NCBI RefSeq assembly: GCF_003076755.1
Contig: NZ_QDKM01000012.1
Span: 17,574 to 81,573 of the forward strand
Direction: 5' to 3'
Length of the DNA stretch: 64,000 bases
Origin: Pararhodobacter oceanensis
GTDB lineage: Bacteria > Pseudomonadota > Alphaproteobacteria > Rhodobacterales > Rhodobacteraceae
The position numbers and the translations under genes are program-made. Positions 42,870 through 52,381 of the stretch are shown here, one piece after another. How positions within the stretch are numbered: position 1 is the stretch's first letter; each line of letters starts with the position of its first letter. The notes below the pieces were generated by a model. That model did no database searches. It was given only the letters and a program-made list of their open reading frames with translations, and was not told the DNA's origin.

Positions 42870-44342
42870 TTAGCGCATCGGAAAACTGGCGCTGAGCAAG
42901 GCCTGGGCCTCTGGCGCGGTCAGAACCGGGCGCGCGGCGGGCTGCGAGAACTGCGAGAGTTGGGAGAGCTGGGGGAACAGCGCCAGCAGTTCGGCGCGGG
43001 TCTGCGCGTCACACTCATCAAGCACCGCATCCGAGGGCTGGAAACTCTCGCTCCACGCCCCGTTGGCGCGCAGGATTTGATGGCGCGCGCACATCACATG
43101 AACATAGGTCACCGGCCCCTCAAAGATCCGATCAACCAAGGGCAAGGCCAGTAAATCCTCGGTGGTAACCAGCACCTGCCGCGCGCCGAACATCAGATCG
43201 GCAGACGCCCCCTCGATCAGCATCCGGTGGCGGGGCGAGACGGTGAGATCCTGCACGGGGGTATCCGGCCCCAAAGACCCGGCGCGAAACCGCACCGGTG
43301 CGGCCTGCGGGTTCTGCGCCAGATCGGCGGCACTGAGCGCACGCGCGCCGGTCCAGACCAGCGGTTGATAGCCCTCATCGCGGGTCAGCACATGGTCGCC
43401 GACCTGCAGCGCCTCGACCGGCTTGGGGCCCTGATCGGTGTCGATCAAACTGCCAGCGGCAAAGCAGATGATATGCTCGAACTGGTAGAATTTGAGCACC
43501 GAGCCATCGCCAAAACTGAGCGTGCCCGACTTGCCGGAACCTCCGCTGAGGGTGAGTTCGTATTGCGTTGCGGGATCGCCCTCGACGGGGTCGGGCAGCA
43601 CCAATGTATCCTTTCCGCCGCCACCAACGATCGTCATCGTCGCGCCCGCCTCGACCACCACGCGGTCGTCGCCACCGCCCAGTTCCACACGCTCGATCTC
43701 GTGAAACGCGACGCTGCGCCCGTTGTATTCCAGAACCCCCTGTTCATCACCGGTGATGGTTAACAGCGAGTTCATCGGCGCCGCGCCGCTGGGGTCCGTG
43801 GCGATGATCAGTCGATCCTCGGAGTCAGGAGACCCCGGCGCACCATCCTCGCCGCCGTATACATGCTGGTCGCCCGAGATCGGCTGCGGCGTGCCGCCGT
43901 AGTGGTGGTCGATAAGGAAATCATCATGCCCGCCGCCGCCTATGGCGGTAATATCGCCGTCAAGCAGCTTGAAGTCATCATCCCCGCCGGGGCCGGTATC
44001 TAGGTCGGGGTCATCCCCGAACAACAGATCCGCGCCGCCCGAGCCGATCAGATAATCATCCCCCGCGCCGCCGATCAGCGTGTCGTCGCCATTCACCGCC
44101 CCGTCATAGGACAGGCGCGAGTACAGACTGTCGTCGCCACCGCCGCCCCAAAGCTGATCATCGCCAGCGCCGTCATAAATATGGTCATCCCCGTCATCGC
44201 CCCAGACCAGCACGCCGTCATCGCTTAGCCTGTCGCCCTGCGCATCGACATAATCATTGTCGATCGAATCCGCGCCCGCGGTGCCATCGACAACGCCGGG
44301 GCCCGAGGGGCGGGTGAGTGTGGGGATCACGGGGGGAGGCAT
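42870..44342 (-). CDS. Hint-domain protein with RTX-like calcium-binding repeats
   Basis: A 490-residue acidic protein. An N-terminal Asp/Gly-rich region (about 20-130) has hemolysin-type repeats such as GDDGDDHIYDGAGDDQLWGGGG, and a second short set is near 230-265. A Hint (intein-like) domain starts at Cys in CFAAGSLIDTDQGPKPVEALQVGDHV-type sequence (about 290) and ends near FQPSDAVL. Such proteins are common in roseobacters and probably exported by type I secretion, with calcium-dependent folding and possible self-processing. A short LSQLSQFSQ repeat lies near the C-terminus. ATG at 44342 follows AGGAG. Role unknown. Confidence 0.85.
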   Translation of the reverse strand: MPPPVIPTLTRPSGPGVVDGTAGADSIDNDYVDAQGDRLSDDGVLVWGDDGDDHIYDGAGDDQLWGGGGDDSLYSRLSYDGAVNGDDTLIGGAGDDYLIGSGGADLLFGDDPDLDTGPGGDDDFKLLDGDITAIGGGGHDDFLIDHHYGGTPQPISGDQHVYGGEDGAPGSPDSEDRLIIATDPSGAAPMNSLLTITGDEQGVLEYNGRSVAFHEIERVELGGGDDRVVVEAGATMTIVGGGGKDTLVLPDPVEGDPATQYELTLSGGSGKSGTLSFGDGSVLKFYQFEHIICFAAGSLIDTDQGPKPVEALQVGDHVLTRDEGYQPLVWTGARALSAADLAQNPQAAPVRFRAGSLGPDTPVQDLTVSPRHRMLIEGASADLMFGARQVLVTTEDLLALPLVDRIFEGPVTYVHVMCARHQILRANGAWSESFQPSDAVLDECDAQTRAELLALFPQLSQLSQFSQPAARPVLTAPEAQALLSASFPMR

Positions 44343-44722
44343 AACATGCTCCTGACTACGGGTTACAGACTCGCGCCAAACGCGAGTCGAGAGTAGCACC
44401 GGATGCCTCTATCGCAAGCGTTTCCTGCGGTGGATCAGGTGGATAGGGCGAAGGCGCCTCTGTCGGGGTGAGCAAAACCGGCCTGCCTGCGGCGGGGTTA
44501 AACGCGCGTCGCGTGTGTTGGCGGTGGTGCCATGCCCTGTCGGGGTAGGGCGGTGATAGCGGGATTGATCACGCGGGGGCGCAATTCAACGGCGCAGGCG
44601 GGGGCCGCTGCTGCCGGTCGTCAGCCAGAGCATCAGCCCCAGAAATCCAGCGTTACGCAGATCGGCAGGCGGCATCTGCCAGAGCGCCGGATATGGCTTT
44701 CACCCGACCGCCTTGGCCACGG
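44343..44722. other. intergenic region upstream of the Hint protein gene
   Basis: About 380 bases between the Hint gene start and the end of the HlyD-like adaptor gene. I see no gene or strong regulatory signal in it. Confidence 0.4.
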
Positions 44723-45955
44723 TCAATTGATCACCCGTTCCGCAACCCGCATGCCTTCAGAGAGCCCCGAGGAGGGGTAGAGGATCACGCGCTCGCCCTG
44801 AGACAAGCCGCTCACCACCTCGGCTTCAATGCCATTGTTCACCCCGATGGTGACGCGGCGAAGCTCTGCCACGCCATCCGCGACGACGAAGACCGCCCAG
44901 CTATCGCGGCTGCGAAACAGGGCGCTGGCGGGAACAATCAGTGCCTCTTCGGCCTGCCAGACGATGATCCGCGCCTCGACCCTATAACCATGGCCTAGCC
45001 CGGAATACGCCTCGGCGGGGCTGGCAAAGGCGATCACCGCATCGACCCGCTGTTCCTCGACGCCGAGCGCGGAAAACTGGGTGATGCCAAAGGGATCGAC
45101 CCGCGTCACCTCGCCGGCAAGCTCCGCCGCGCCGCCCCAATCGGCGATGATCACCGGATCGCCCACCGAGACCTGCACCGCATCGGTCGATAGCAGCCTG
45201 ACCACCACCTCGAGATCACTGGCGATATTACCGATTTCCATGATCGGCGCACCGGCGGGCAGGGAGGTCTCGCTTTGCTGGATCACCCGCAGAATGCGAC
45301 CATCCGCAGGCGCATAGAGCGGGATATCGTCAGAGGTCGGCTCTACCGCAACGGCAAGGCCGCGATCATCGAACCCGATCAGTTGCGACTGGGCATTCTG
45401 GATTTCGGCCTCGCGCATGGCGATCGCCGCCTCGGCGGTATCGACACTGGCCTGCATCACCCGCGCAGTCTGCCGCGCCCGCTCGAGCGCGGCATCGCTG
45501 GCAATACCGCGTTCGACCAGTTGCTCGGTCCGCGCCAGCTCGCTTTGCGCCAGATCACGGTTGGCGATACTGGCGTTCAGATCCGCACGGGCAACGCGCA
45601 GCGCGGCGCGGGCCGCGGCCACCGCCGCCAGTGCCTGCTCGCGGGTGCGCACATCCAGCGCGGCGGGGTTGGTCGGGCGCATATGGGCAACCACGGTCTC
45701 GCCACGCACCACCGGATCGCCCGGCTGCACGCCGACACGTTGCAACTGTCCGGCGACCGGTGTCGAGACGATATAGGCGTCGCGCACGCGGGTGCGGCCC
45801 TCTTCGTCGATGGTCAACTGCATGGTGCCACGGGACACCGCGCCGATATCGACCAGCGTCGGTTTCGGCCAGAAGGCGGCGGTCAGCGCACCCGCAACCA
45901 AGAGCACCGTGACCGTGGTCAGGATCAGCCGCGAGCGCTTTTTTGCTTTGGCCAT
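44723..45955 (-). CDS. HlyD/MacA-type periplasmic adaptor protein
   Basis: A 410-residue membrane-fusion protein: a single N-terminal membrane segment (LILTTVTVLLVAGALTAAFW), lipoyl-like halves (VSTPVAGQLQRVGVQPGD and IPLYAPADGRILRV), a long alanine/arginine-rich coiled-coil hairpin (about 105-195) and beta-barrel end. It is the third gene after an FtsX-type permease and a LolD-type ATPase, so it should link that inner-membrane pump to an outer-membrane channel. No TolC gene is in the window. Confidence 0.9.
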   Translation of the reverse strand: MAKAKKRSRLILTTVTVLLVAGALTAAFWPKPTLVDIGAVSRGTMQLTIDEEGRTRVRDAYIVSTPVAGQLQRVGVQPGDPVVRGETVVAHMRPTNPAALDVRTREQALAAVAAARAALRVARADLNASIANRDLAQSELARTEQLVERGIASDAALERARQTARVMQASVDTAEAAIAMREAEIQNAQSQLIGFDDRGLAVAVEPTSDDIPLYAPADGRILRVIQQSETSLPAGAPIMEIGNIASDLEVVVRLLSTDAVQVSVGDPVIIADWGGAAELAGEVTRVDPFGITQFSALGVEEQRVDAVIAFASPAEAYSGLGHGYRVEARIIVWQAEEALIVPASALFRSRDSWAVFVVADGVAELRRVTIGVNNGIEAEVVSGLSQGERVILYPSSGLSEGMRVAERVIN

Positions 45956-45960
45956 GGCGG

Positions 45961-48324
45961 TTACTCCCTTGTTTTCAATGCCGAGATCAGTTCGGCGCGG
46001 TCGATATCACGTTTCACCAGCCAGCCCGAAGCAATCGCCGCCCCGATCACCACCATCGCCGCGAACCCGTAGCTGGCCGGATCAAAGATCGCAGGGATCT
46101 GGTAAAGCTCGCTGGAAAACCCCGCCGCGATGCCGAAGGACAGGTAATAGCCCATCACCGCGCCCAGCGGCAGCGCAACAAGGATCACCACCGCCAATTC
46201 ACCGAGCAGGACAAAGGCCACTTCGCCCTTGGTAAAGCCGATGACCCGCAGGCTAGCGAGATCGCGCGACCGCTCGGCATAGGCGATACGGGCGGAATTA
46301 TAGACGATGCCAAAGGTGATCACGAAGGCAATCGCCCCCATCACATAGCGAATGGCGCCAGCGCCGGTGTCCATCAGGGTTTGAAACGAGACCTGCGCAT
46401 CGGATTTCAGGCTGACGCCGGCGATGGTCGGCATATCCTGCAGGGCCCGGTAGATCTCGCTGGCGCTTGCAGAGTCGATGGTCAGATAGGCGCCCGAGAC
46501 GCGGTTCGGCTCGCGCAGGGCGCGGTTGAGCGTGGCCAGATCCATATAGGAGGGGGCGCCAAGCAGGCTCTCGGCCACCGCCGTCACCGGGATTTGCAGC
46601 ACCGGCTGGCGGCCTTGGCGGACCTCGACGGTCAGCACATCACCGGGCCTTATATCGAGCAGATCGGCCAGCGCGGAGGCCAGCACGATGCCGCCGTTCT
46701 GCAAGGGGATTTCGGCCAGATCAACGTCCAGCGCGCGGCCAAGACGGGCGTCGGGGGCAAGGCCGGTGATCACGCCGCGGTAGCTGTCGAGCCCGTTGCG
46801 CAACACCGCCGAGACCTGCCGCACAGGCTCGACCAAAGTCACCCCCGGCATGCGCCGCAGCTCGTAGATCGTGGCATCCGAGGCGGCATGGGTGAAACTG
46901 ACGGTGACATCGCTGCGGTCGATGACATTGAAGGTCAGATCAATCGTGCGGTCAAAGCCCGCATAGATGGTGATCATCGACACGCTCAGCGCCATGCCGC
47001 AGGCAATGCCGGTCATCGCCCCCGCCATCCTTGCCGGTTGCCGTGTGATCCGGCGCAATACCATCCGCGAGGGCTGGTCCAGAAAGCGATTGAGCGCCGC
47101 GCCGATGGTGCCTGTGCGGCTGTAATCGGCGGGGGCGGCGGGGCGCATCGCCGCGGCCGGGGCCAGCGCAAAGACGCTGCGCAAGACCAACAGCCCGCCG
47201 ACCGAGGCCGCCGCGATACTGACGCTGACCCCGATCACAAAGGAGGCGGGATCAAGCTGGAACACCAGAAACGGGAATTTGAAATAGGCGACATAGACCT
47301 GTATCAACGCTCGCCCGCCCGCGATCCCCAGCAGGCAACCCGCAAGGGCACCGCCTATGGCAATCGCCATCACCAGTTTGAAATAATGCGCGCCGACCTC
47401 GAGATTGCTATAGCCGAAGGCCTTCATCAGCCCGATCTCTTCACGCTCGGACTGCACGGTGCGGTTGATCACGATATAGAGCAGAAATGCCGCCACCGCG
47501 AGAAAGAAGGGCGGCACCCCGGCGCTTGCCGCCTCTAACCCGCCGATCTCTTCGCTGACGATCATATTCGAGGTCTGGTCCTCCAGCGGATAGGCGCCGG
47601 TGCCACCGAATGGCGCCAGAATACGGTCAACCGCATCAAGCACGGCGGCATCATTGGCGCCGCGGGACAGCGACAACAGCGCCTCGTTGAACGCGCCCTG
47701 CATGTCATAGGCAGCGGCCAGCGCGGACCGGCTCATCCAGATCACGCCAAAACGCGCGTCATCGGCGATCAACTCGCCGGGGGCGGTGACATAGAGAAAC
47801 TCGGGGCTCTGCGCGAGGCCGACAATGCGAAAGCTGCGCCGCGCCCCGTTCATCGTCGCCTCCAGCGCATCGCCGGGGCGCAGCCCATGGGCGCGGGCAA
47901 AGGATTTCAGCAGCAATATCTCGTCGCTATGGCCGCTGGCGATCATCCGCCCGTCGGTCAGAAAGACATCATTGAGGCGCGGCGCGCGCAGATCCGGCAG
48001 CGACATCGCCTGCGCCTGCACCGGCAGATCATCACCGGCCAGATCAATCAGCGCGCCGCCGACAACACGGGATTCCAACGCGCTTACGCCGTCAATCTCG
48101 GCCAGACGCCCGAGCAAACGGTCCGGCGCGCGGGTCACCGGCGCAAAGACCTCGGCCAGCCGGTAGCGGTCATAATAAGTGTCGCGGGTTTCATTGAGCG
48201 AGGTGACCAGCCCCGACATCATCACCAGCATGCCGACGCCGACCGCGATCACCACACCTATGGCAATCGCCTGACCCTTCATCCGCCACAGATCGCGCAG
48301 CAGCTTATGGTCGAGCGGACTCAC
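45961..48324 (-). CDS. ABC transporter permease, FtsX/MacB-like with two FtsX domains
   Basis: A 787-residue inner-membrane protein with two copies of the FtsX-type core, an N-terminal segment ([21 protein letters not shown]), large periplasmic loops (about 50-260 and 470-640) and membrane segments clustered near 270-390 and 660-780. This size and double layout fit lipoprotein-release or macrolide-export type permeases rather than single-domain MacB. Overlaps the ATPase gene by 4 bases and is followed after 5 bases by the adaptor gene. Confidence 0.9.
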   Translation of the reverse strand: MSPLDHKLLRDLWRMKGQAIAIGVVIAVGVGMLVMMSGLVTSLNETRDTYYDRYRLAEVFAPVTRAPDRLLGRLAEIDGVSALESRVVGGALIDLAGDDLPVQAQAMSLPDLRAPRLNDVFLTDGRMIASGHSDEILLLKSFARAHGLRPGDALEATMNGARRSFRIVGLAQSPEFLYVTAPGELIADDARFGVIWMSRSALAAAYDMQGAFNEALLSLSRGANDAAVLDAVDRILAPFGGTGAYPLEDQTSNMIVSEEIGGLEAASAGVPPFFLAVAAFLLYIVINRTVQSEREEIGLMKAFGYSNLEVGAHYFKLVMAIAIGGALAGCLLGIAGGRALIQVYVAYFKFPFLVFQLDPASFVIGVSVSIAAASVGGLLVLRSVFALAPAAAMRPAAPADYSRTGTIGAALNRFLDQPSRMVLRRITRQPARMAGAMTGIACGMALSVSMITIYAGFDRTIDLTFNVIDRSDVTVSFTHAASDATIYELRRMPGVTLVEPVRQVSAVLRNGLDSYRGVITGLAPDARLGRALDVDLAEIPLQNGGIVLASALADLLDIRPGDVLTVEVRQGRQPVLQIPVTAVAESLLGAPSYMDLATLNRALREPNRVSGAYLTIDSASASEIYRALQDMPTIAGVSLKSDAQVSFQTLMDTGAGAIRYVMGAIAFVITFGIVYNSARIAYAERSRDLASLRVIGFTKGEVAFVLLGELAVVILVALPLGAVMGYYLSFGIAAGFSSELYQIPAIFDPASYGFAAMVVIGAAIASGWLVKRDIDRAELISALKTRE

Positions 48325-49028
48325 CAGTCGATCTCTTCGGGGGTCAGTTTGGAGGTATTCACCACCACCTCGCGGATCGCGCCATCGGCGAAATGGATCA
48401 CGCGGTCGGCCATCGCGGCCTGACTGGCGGCATGGGTGACGATCAGCACCGTCGCCCCCAGTTTCTCGTTTACATCCTTGAGCACATTGAGCACCGCCCG
48501 CCCGGTCTTACTGTCCAGCGCGCCCGTCGGCTCGTCGCAAAACAGCACCGTCGGCCTCTTCGCCACCGCCCGCGCGATGGCCACGCGCTGCTGTTCGCCC
48601 CCCGAAAGCTGGGCCGGAAAATGATCGACCCGCTCGCGCAGACCCACCAGCGCCAGCGCCGCGTCCGGCTCCATCGGATCGCGGGCAATCTCGGTCACCA
48701 ATTCGACGTTTTCGCGGGCGGTCAGGCTGGGCATCAGATTGTAGAACTGAAAGACAAAGCCGACATGATTGCGCCGGTAGAGGGTCAATTGCCGGTCGCT
48801 CATCTCCGCCAGATTTTGATCTTGAAAGACCACCTCGCCAGCACTGCCACGGTCGAGCCCGCCGATGATATTGAGCAGGGTGGATTTGCCGCTGCCCGAG
48901 GGGCCGAGCAGCACCACGATCTCGCCCTGCGGGATATCCAGATCCACCCCGCGCAGCGCATGGACCGCCGAACGCCCCTCGCCGTAGACTTTGGTCAGGC
49001 CCTTGGTGCGATAGGCCAATGCCGTCAT
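48321..49028 (-). CDS. ABC transporter ATPase (LolD/MacB type)
   Basis: A 235-residue ATPase with Walker [10 protein letters not shown] (about 42-50), Q-loop [20 protein letters not shown], signature [14 protein letters not shown] and Walker [13 protein letters not shown], the pattern of the LolD/MacB branch that drives FtsX-type permeases. First gene of a three-gene export operon. The sequence gives no hint of the exported molecule. Confidence 0.93.
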   Translation of the reverse strand: MTALAYRTKGLTKVYGEGRSAVHALRGVDLDIPQGEIVVLLGPSGSGKSTLLNIIGGLDRGSAGEVVFQDQNLAEMSDRQLTLYRRNHVGFVFQFYNLMPSLTARENVELVTEIARDPMEPDAALALVGLRERVDHFPAQLSGGEQQRVAIARAVAKRPTVLFCDEPTGALDSKTGRAVLNVLKDVNEKLGATVLIVTHAASQAAMADRVIHFADGAIREVVVNTSKLTPEEIDW

Positions 49029-49279
49029 TGCTCACCCCCTCGCGCGGCCCCCCCTGCGGCTGGGCAGGGCTGCGCCGGGCCGTATACTGCGACGCTCCCC
49101 CTGACGCTACCCGCGGGGCGCTCTGGCAACAAGGTGCAGTTCACCGCCGCCACTTGCGGCAGCGGGGGGGCGTTAACCCGTTAGGGCTGGCGGGGCAGGG
49201 CCAAGTCTTCGCCGGTGCAACCACCCTGACGCTCCCTGCGGATCATGGGCGCGGCAGGGGGCCGCCCAGGGCGCTGGGC

Positions 49280-50245
49280 TCAAATATCCAGCAAGGCGCG
49301 GGCGTTGTCGCGGCAGATGTTCAGGCGTTGGGCCTCGGTGATATCTGCGGCTTCGATCCAGTCGCCAGCCTCTTGCGGGGTCTCGAAGGGGTAATCGACG
49401 GCAAACAATATCCGGTCATCGCCCATGGTGTCGATTGTGCAGCGCAGCGGCGCGTCATCGCAAACCCCCGAGGTGGTCACCCAGATGTTGCGCTTGAAAT
49501 ATTCCGAGGGCGGCAGCGCGAGGGTCATTTCACCGCGATTGGAAATCTCCCAGCGCGAATCCAGCCGCCAGAGCAGGAACGGCAGCGTCTCGCCCATATG
49601 GCCGAGGATCAGCTTGGCACCGGGGTAGCGATCAAAAAGCCCTGAAAACACCAGCCGCAGCGCATGGGTGGCGGTCTCGACGGTCCATGACCAGACCGGT
49701 CCGAATAATTCGGGGTGGCCGTGATACATATGGGTGGTCTCGGGCGGATTGTTGGGGTGGATATAGATCGGCACGCCCAGATCGGCGGCGCGTTCCCACA
49801 GAGGTGCGCAGCGGTCGTCGTCAAGATAGGTGGCGCCGGTCTGCCCGTTGACCATCGCGCCGCGCATCCCCAGATCGCGCACGCAGCGCTCCAACTCATC
49901 GGCGGCGGCGGCAGGGTCTTGCAGCGCCAGATGGGCGAAACCACCGTAGCGGGCGGGCTGTTTTTGCATCTCTACGGCGAGGTAATCATTGACCTCACGC
50001 GCGCGCCGCACCGCGATATCGGTGCGTTTCTCGGCCTGCACACCGGGTCCGGCGAGGGACAACACCGAGGTTTCCACGCCGATGGACTCCATCGCTGCCA
50101 GCCGCCGCTCGCCGAAATCCATTAGCGCCTCGCGGGCCTTGCCAAACAGCGCGGGCGAGATGTTGATTGCGGTGGTCCCGAAATACTCAAGGAAGTCGGG
50201 GTGCATGAAATGCTCTTCAAGCGCGATTTTCGGGGTCAGTGTCAT
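49280..50245 (-). CDS. amidohydrolase-superfamily decarboxylase, gamma-resorcylate decarboxylase-like
   Basis: A 321-residue metal-dependent (de)carboxylase of the ACMSD group. Predicted metal ligands are Glu10 and His12 (ALEEHF), His163 (IHPNNP) and Asp284 (AVDYPFE), with active-site His216 (GHMGE). The pattern ETSVLSLAGPGVQA, GHPELFGPVWSW-TVETATHALRL and HMGETLPFLLWRLD closely follows gamma-resorcylate (2,6-dihydroxybenzoate) decarboxylases. ATG at 50245 has a GAGGGA site. It is the last gene of a TRAP operon. A resorcinol product would lead to hydroxyquinol, the possible substrate of the intradiol dioxygenase at 18671. Confidence 0.87.
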   Translation of the reverse strand: MTLTPKIALEEHFMHPDFLEYFGTTAINISPALFGKAREALMDFGERRLAAMESIGVETSVLSLAGPGVQAEKRTDIAVRRAREVNDYLAVEMQKQPARYGGFAHLALQDPAAAADELERCVRDLGMRGAMVNGQTGATYLDDDRCAPLWERAADLGVPIYIHPNNPPETTHMYHGHPELFGPVWSWTVETATHALRLVFSGLFDRYPGAKLILGHMGETLPFLLWRLDSRWEISNRGEMTLALPPSEYFKRNIWVTTSGVCDDAPLRCTIDTMGDDRILFAVDYPFETPQEAGDWIEAADITEAQRLNICRDNARALLDI

Positions 50246-50255
50246 TCTCGGTCCC

Positions 50256-51422
50256 TCAGAGTTCAAAGATCTTTTTCTCGGTCTGGTGCAGGCAGGCGCC
50301 CGGCCCCTCGGCCTCGATCATGTAGTTGTCGCAGATCACCGCAAACACGCGGTCATCGTCAAACCCGGGATGCACCGCAAGGCACATACCTGCGGCCAGC
50401 GGCATAGTCTCATCGCGGCGGATCAGCGGGCGTTCGACCATCTCATAGCCCTGCCCATGGGCGTAAAGCCGCGTTTCGGCGGGCAGCCCTCGGGCGCGCA
50501 TCCAATCGTCATGGGCGGCGGCGATCTCGGCGGGGGCGGCGCCGGGTTTCATCAGCGTAAGCGTATGCTCCTGCGCGGCTTTGACCTGCTCGAAGGAGGC
50601 CAGAAGGTGGTCATCGGCGCGCCCCAAGACCATGGTGCGGGCGATCTCGAGATAGAGCCCGCCGGGGCCGTTCACCTCGATCAGCAGGGACATATGGTCA
50701 CCGGCGCATAACTCACGGGTCTGGAAATGGCGCGGGGCAAAGCGGCTGGCGCTGCCCAGTGGCGCCGAGAGCCCCAGATAAATGCCCTGATCGCTGCCCA
50801 GACGCCGCCCCACCGCCTCGGCATGGGAGGTGACATCGCGGTCGGTGACACCCGGGCGGATGAAATCGCAGACCTCTGCAAAAACGCGGTCCTGCAGCGC
50901 CGCGCATTGGCGGATCAGGGCGATTTCCTCGGGGCTTTTGATCGCTTTCGCGGTATCAAGCGCATCGGTCACATCGAGCAGATCAAAACGCGCCATCAGC
51001 GCCGCAGTCATCGAATAGGGCAGGGCGGCGGGGGCCAGCGCGCCGACCCGACGGCAGCCCTGCAGGCACTCCAGCAGCAACTCGGTGTCATAGGGAATGC
51101 TGTAATGGACCGAGTGGAACGAGGGCGTGCCCAGCACCCGCCCGACACCGCGCGCGGCTTTGTCCCCTGCTGCGGGCGCGCGGTCGGTGCCAAAAGCGCC
51201 CATCTCGATCACCACCATCGGGCGGTCGGCAAAGAACACCACCGTGCGCGGATAGCCGTTACCGGCGGGCACATCGGTGAACCAGCGCACATAGCCGCCG
51301 ATCCAATCCTCGCGCGCCTGCATCACCAGCGCGTCGAGCCCGTGATCCGCCATGATCTTGCGCGCGATCTCCCAGCGGCGGTGGAGTTCGGCGTCCGAAA
51401 TGGGCGAGTTGGTGTCGGTCAT
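50256..51422 (-). CDS. creatinase-like M24 family protein
   Basis: A 388-residue two-domain pita-bread protein. The C-terminal domain keeps the M24 layout and His in YAHGQGYEMVE, but the two Asp metal ligands of M24 peptidases are Glu (LLIEVNG and YLEIART) and the EPG Glu is His (AVHPGF). Such changes are seen in creatinase-type hydrolases that work without metal, so a C-N hydrolase or lyase is more likely than an aminopeptidase. It sits between the hydroxyacid dehydrogenase (4-base gap) and decarboxylase-like genes of a TRAP operon. Confidence 0.82.
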   Translation of the reverse strand: MTDTNSPISDAELHRRWEIARKIMADHGLDALVMQAREDWIGGYVRWFTDVPAGNGYPRTVVFFADRPMVVIEMGAFGTDRAPAAGDKAARGVGRVLGTPSFHSVHYSIPYDTELLLECLQGCRRVGALAPAALPYSMTAALMARFDLLDVTDALDTAKAIKSPEEIALIRQCAALQDRVFAEVCDFIRPGVTDRDVTSHAEAVGRRLGSDQGIYLGLSAPLGSASRFAPRHFQTRELCAGDHMSLLIEVNGPGGLYLEIARTMVLGRADDHLLASFEQVKAAQEHTLTLMKPGAAPAEIAAAHDDWMRARGLPAETRLYAHGQGYEMVERPLIRRDETMPLAAGMCLAVHPGFDDDRVFAVICDNYMIEAEGPGACLHQTEKKIFEL

Positions 51423-51426
51423 CGGG

Positions 51427-52374
51427 TTAGCTCCGGTCAAGACGGTGGGAGAGCGCGGCCACGCCGCCGCGCAGATATTCCTGCATGCGGGCGACGACGA
51501 TCGGCAGGGCTTGCTGCGCGTAGACATCGGAAAACCCGCCGATATGGGGGGTGACGATGACATTGGGCAGGGACCAAAAGGGGCTGCTCTCGGGCAGGGG
51601 CTCGGTGGCGAACACATCGAGACCCGCGCCCGCGATGGTGTTCTGTTGCAGGGCGGCCAGCAGTGCCGCCTCATCGACACAGCCGCCGCGCGAGAGGTTG
51701 ATCAGATAGGCATGGGGCGGCAGGGCGTTGAGGGTCTCGGCATTGATAATATGGTGGGTTTTTTCGCTATAAGGCGTCAGGACGACAAGGAAATCGGCCT
51801 CGGCAGCCGCCTGCGAAAGGGCCGCGCGCGTATAGATCGCGGCGAAACCCGGCACCGCGCTGCGGCCATCGCTGACGCCGGTCACGCGCATGCCAAAGGC
51901 GTTGCACATGCCGGCGAGCGTCTCCGAAATCGCCCCGATCCCGACGATGCAAACCGTCTTGCCGCGCAGCAGCGGTTGCTTCCAGCGCTCCCATTTCGCG
52001 GCCTTTTGGTTCTCCAACACCTGCGGGAAATCGCGCGCGCAGGAGAGCATCATAAGGATCGCCAGTTCCGACATTTGCGGGCCGTGAAACCCGCCGGCAT
52101 TGGTCAGGGCGATCCCGTTGAGCGTGGGTTCCGCCAGTAAGTTGTCGACGCCAGTGGTCAGCGCCTGCACCCATTCCAGCCGCGGCGCGGCGCGCAACAA
52201 CTCGCCACTCAGCCGCGGGGCGAGGCCGAGGATCACCTGAGCGTCGGCGGCCAGGGGCAGGGCCGCCTCGGGCGATGTGGCGGTGAGATATTCCGCGCCC
52301 GGCGCCTGTTCACGCAAGGAAGCGGCGTAAAACGCGGCCTCGGTATCAACGATGAGGATTTTGGGGGTCTGCAT
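51427..52374 (-). CDS. D-2-hydroxyacid dehydrogenase
   Basis: A 315-residue NAD(P)-dependent dehydrogenase of the glyoxylate/phosphoglycerate reductase family. NAD-binding GKTVCIVGIGAISETLA is near 140, with catalytic Arg (LINLSRGG), Glu (DVFATEPLP) and His (TPHIGG). It interconverts a 2-oxo acid and a D-2-hydroxy acid. Placed 7 bases after DctM in the operon, it may act directly on the imported carboxylate. Confidence 0.9.
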   Translation of the reverse strand: MQTPKILIVDTEAAFYAASLREQAPGAEYLTATSPEAALPLAADAQVILGLAPRLSGELLRAAPRLEWVQALTTGVDNLLAEPTLNGIALTNAGGFHGPQMSELAILMMLSCARDFPQVLENQKAAKWERWKQPLLRGKTVCIVGIGAISETLAGMCNAFGMRVTGVSDGRSAVPGFAAIYTRAALSQAAAEADFLVVLTPYSEKTHHIINAETLNALPPHAYLINLSRGGCVDEAALLAALQQNTIAGAGLDVFATEPLPESSPFWSLPNVIVTPHIGGFSDVYAQQALPIVVARMQEYLRGGVAALSHRLDRS

Positions 52375-52381
52375 AGCGATC

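Noticed and set aside
49101..49237. Two similar CTGACGCT-CC-GCGG stretches upstream of the export ATPase gene
   Set aside because: The match is short and imperfect, with no clear link to a promoter, so it was not called as a repeat.
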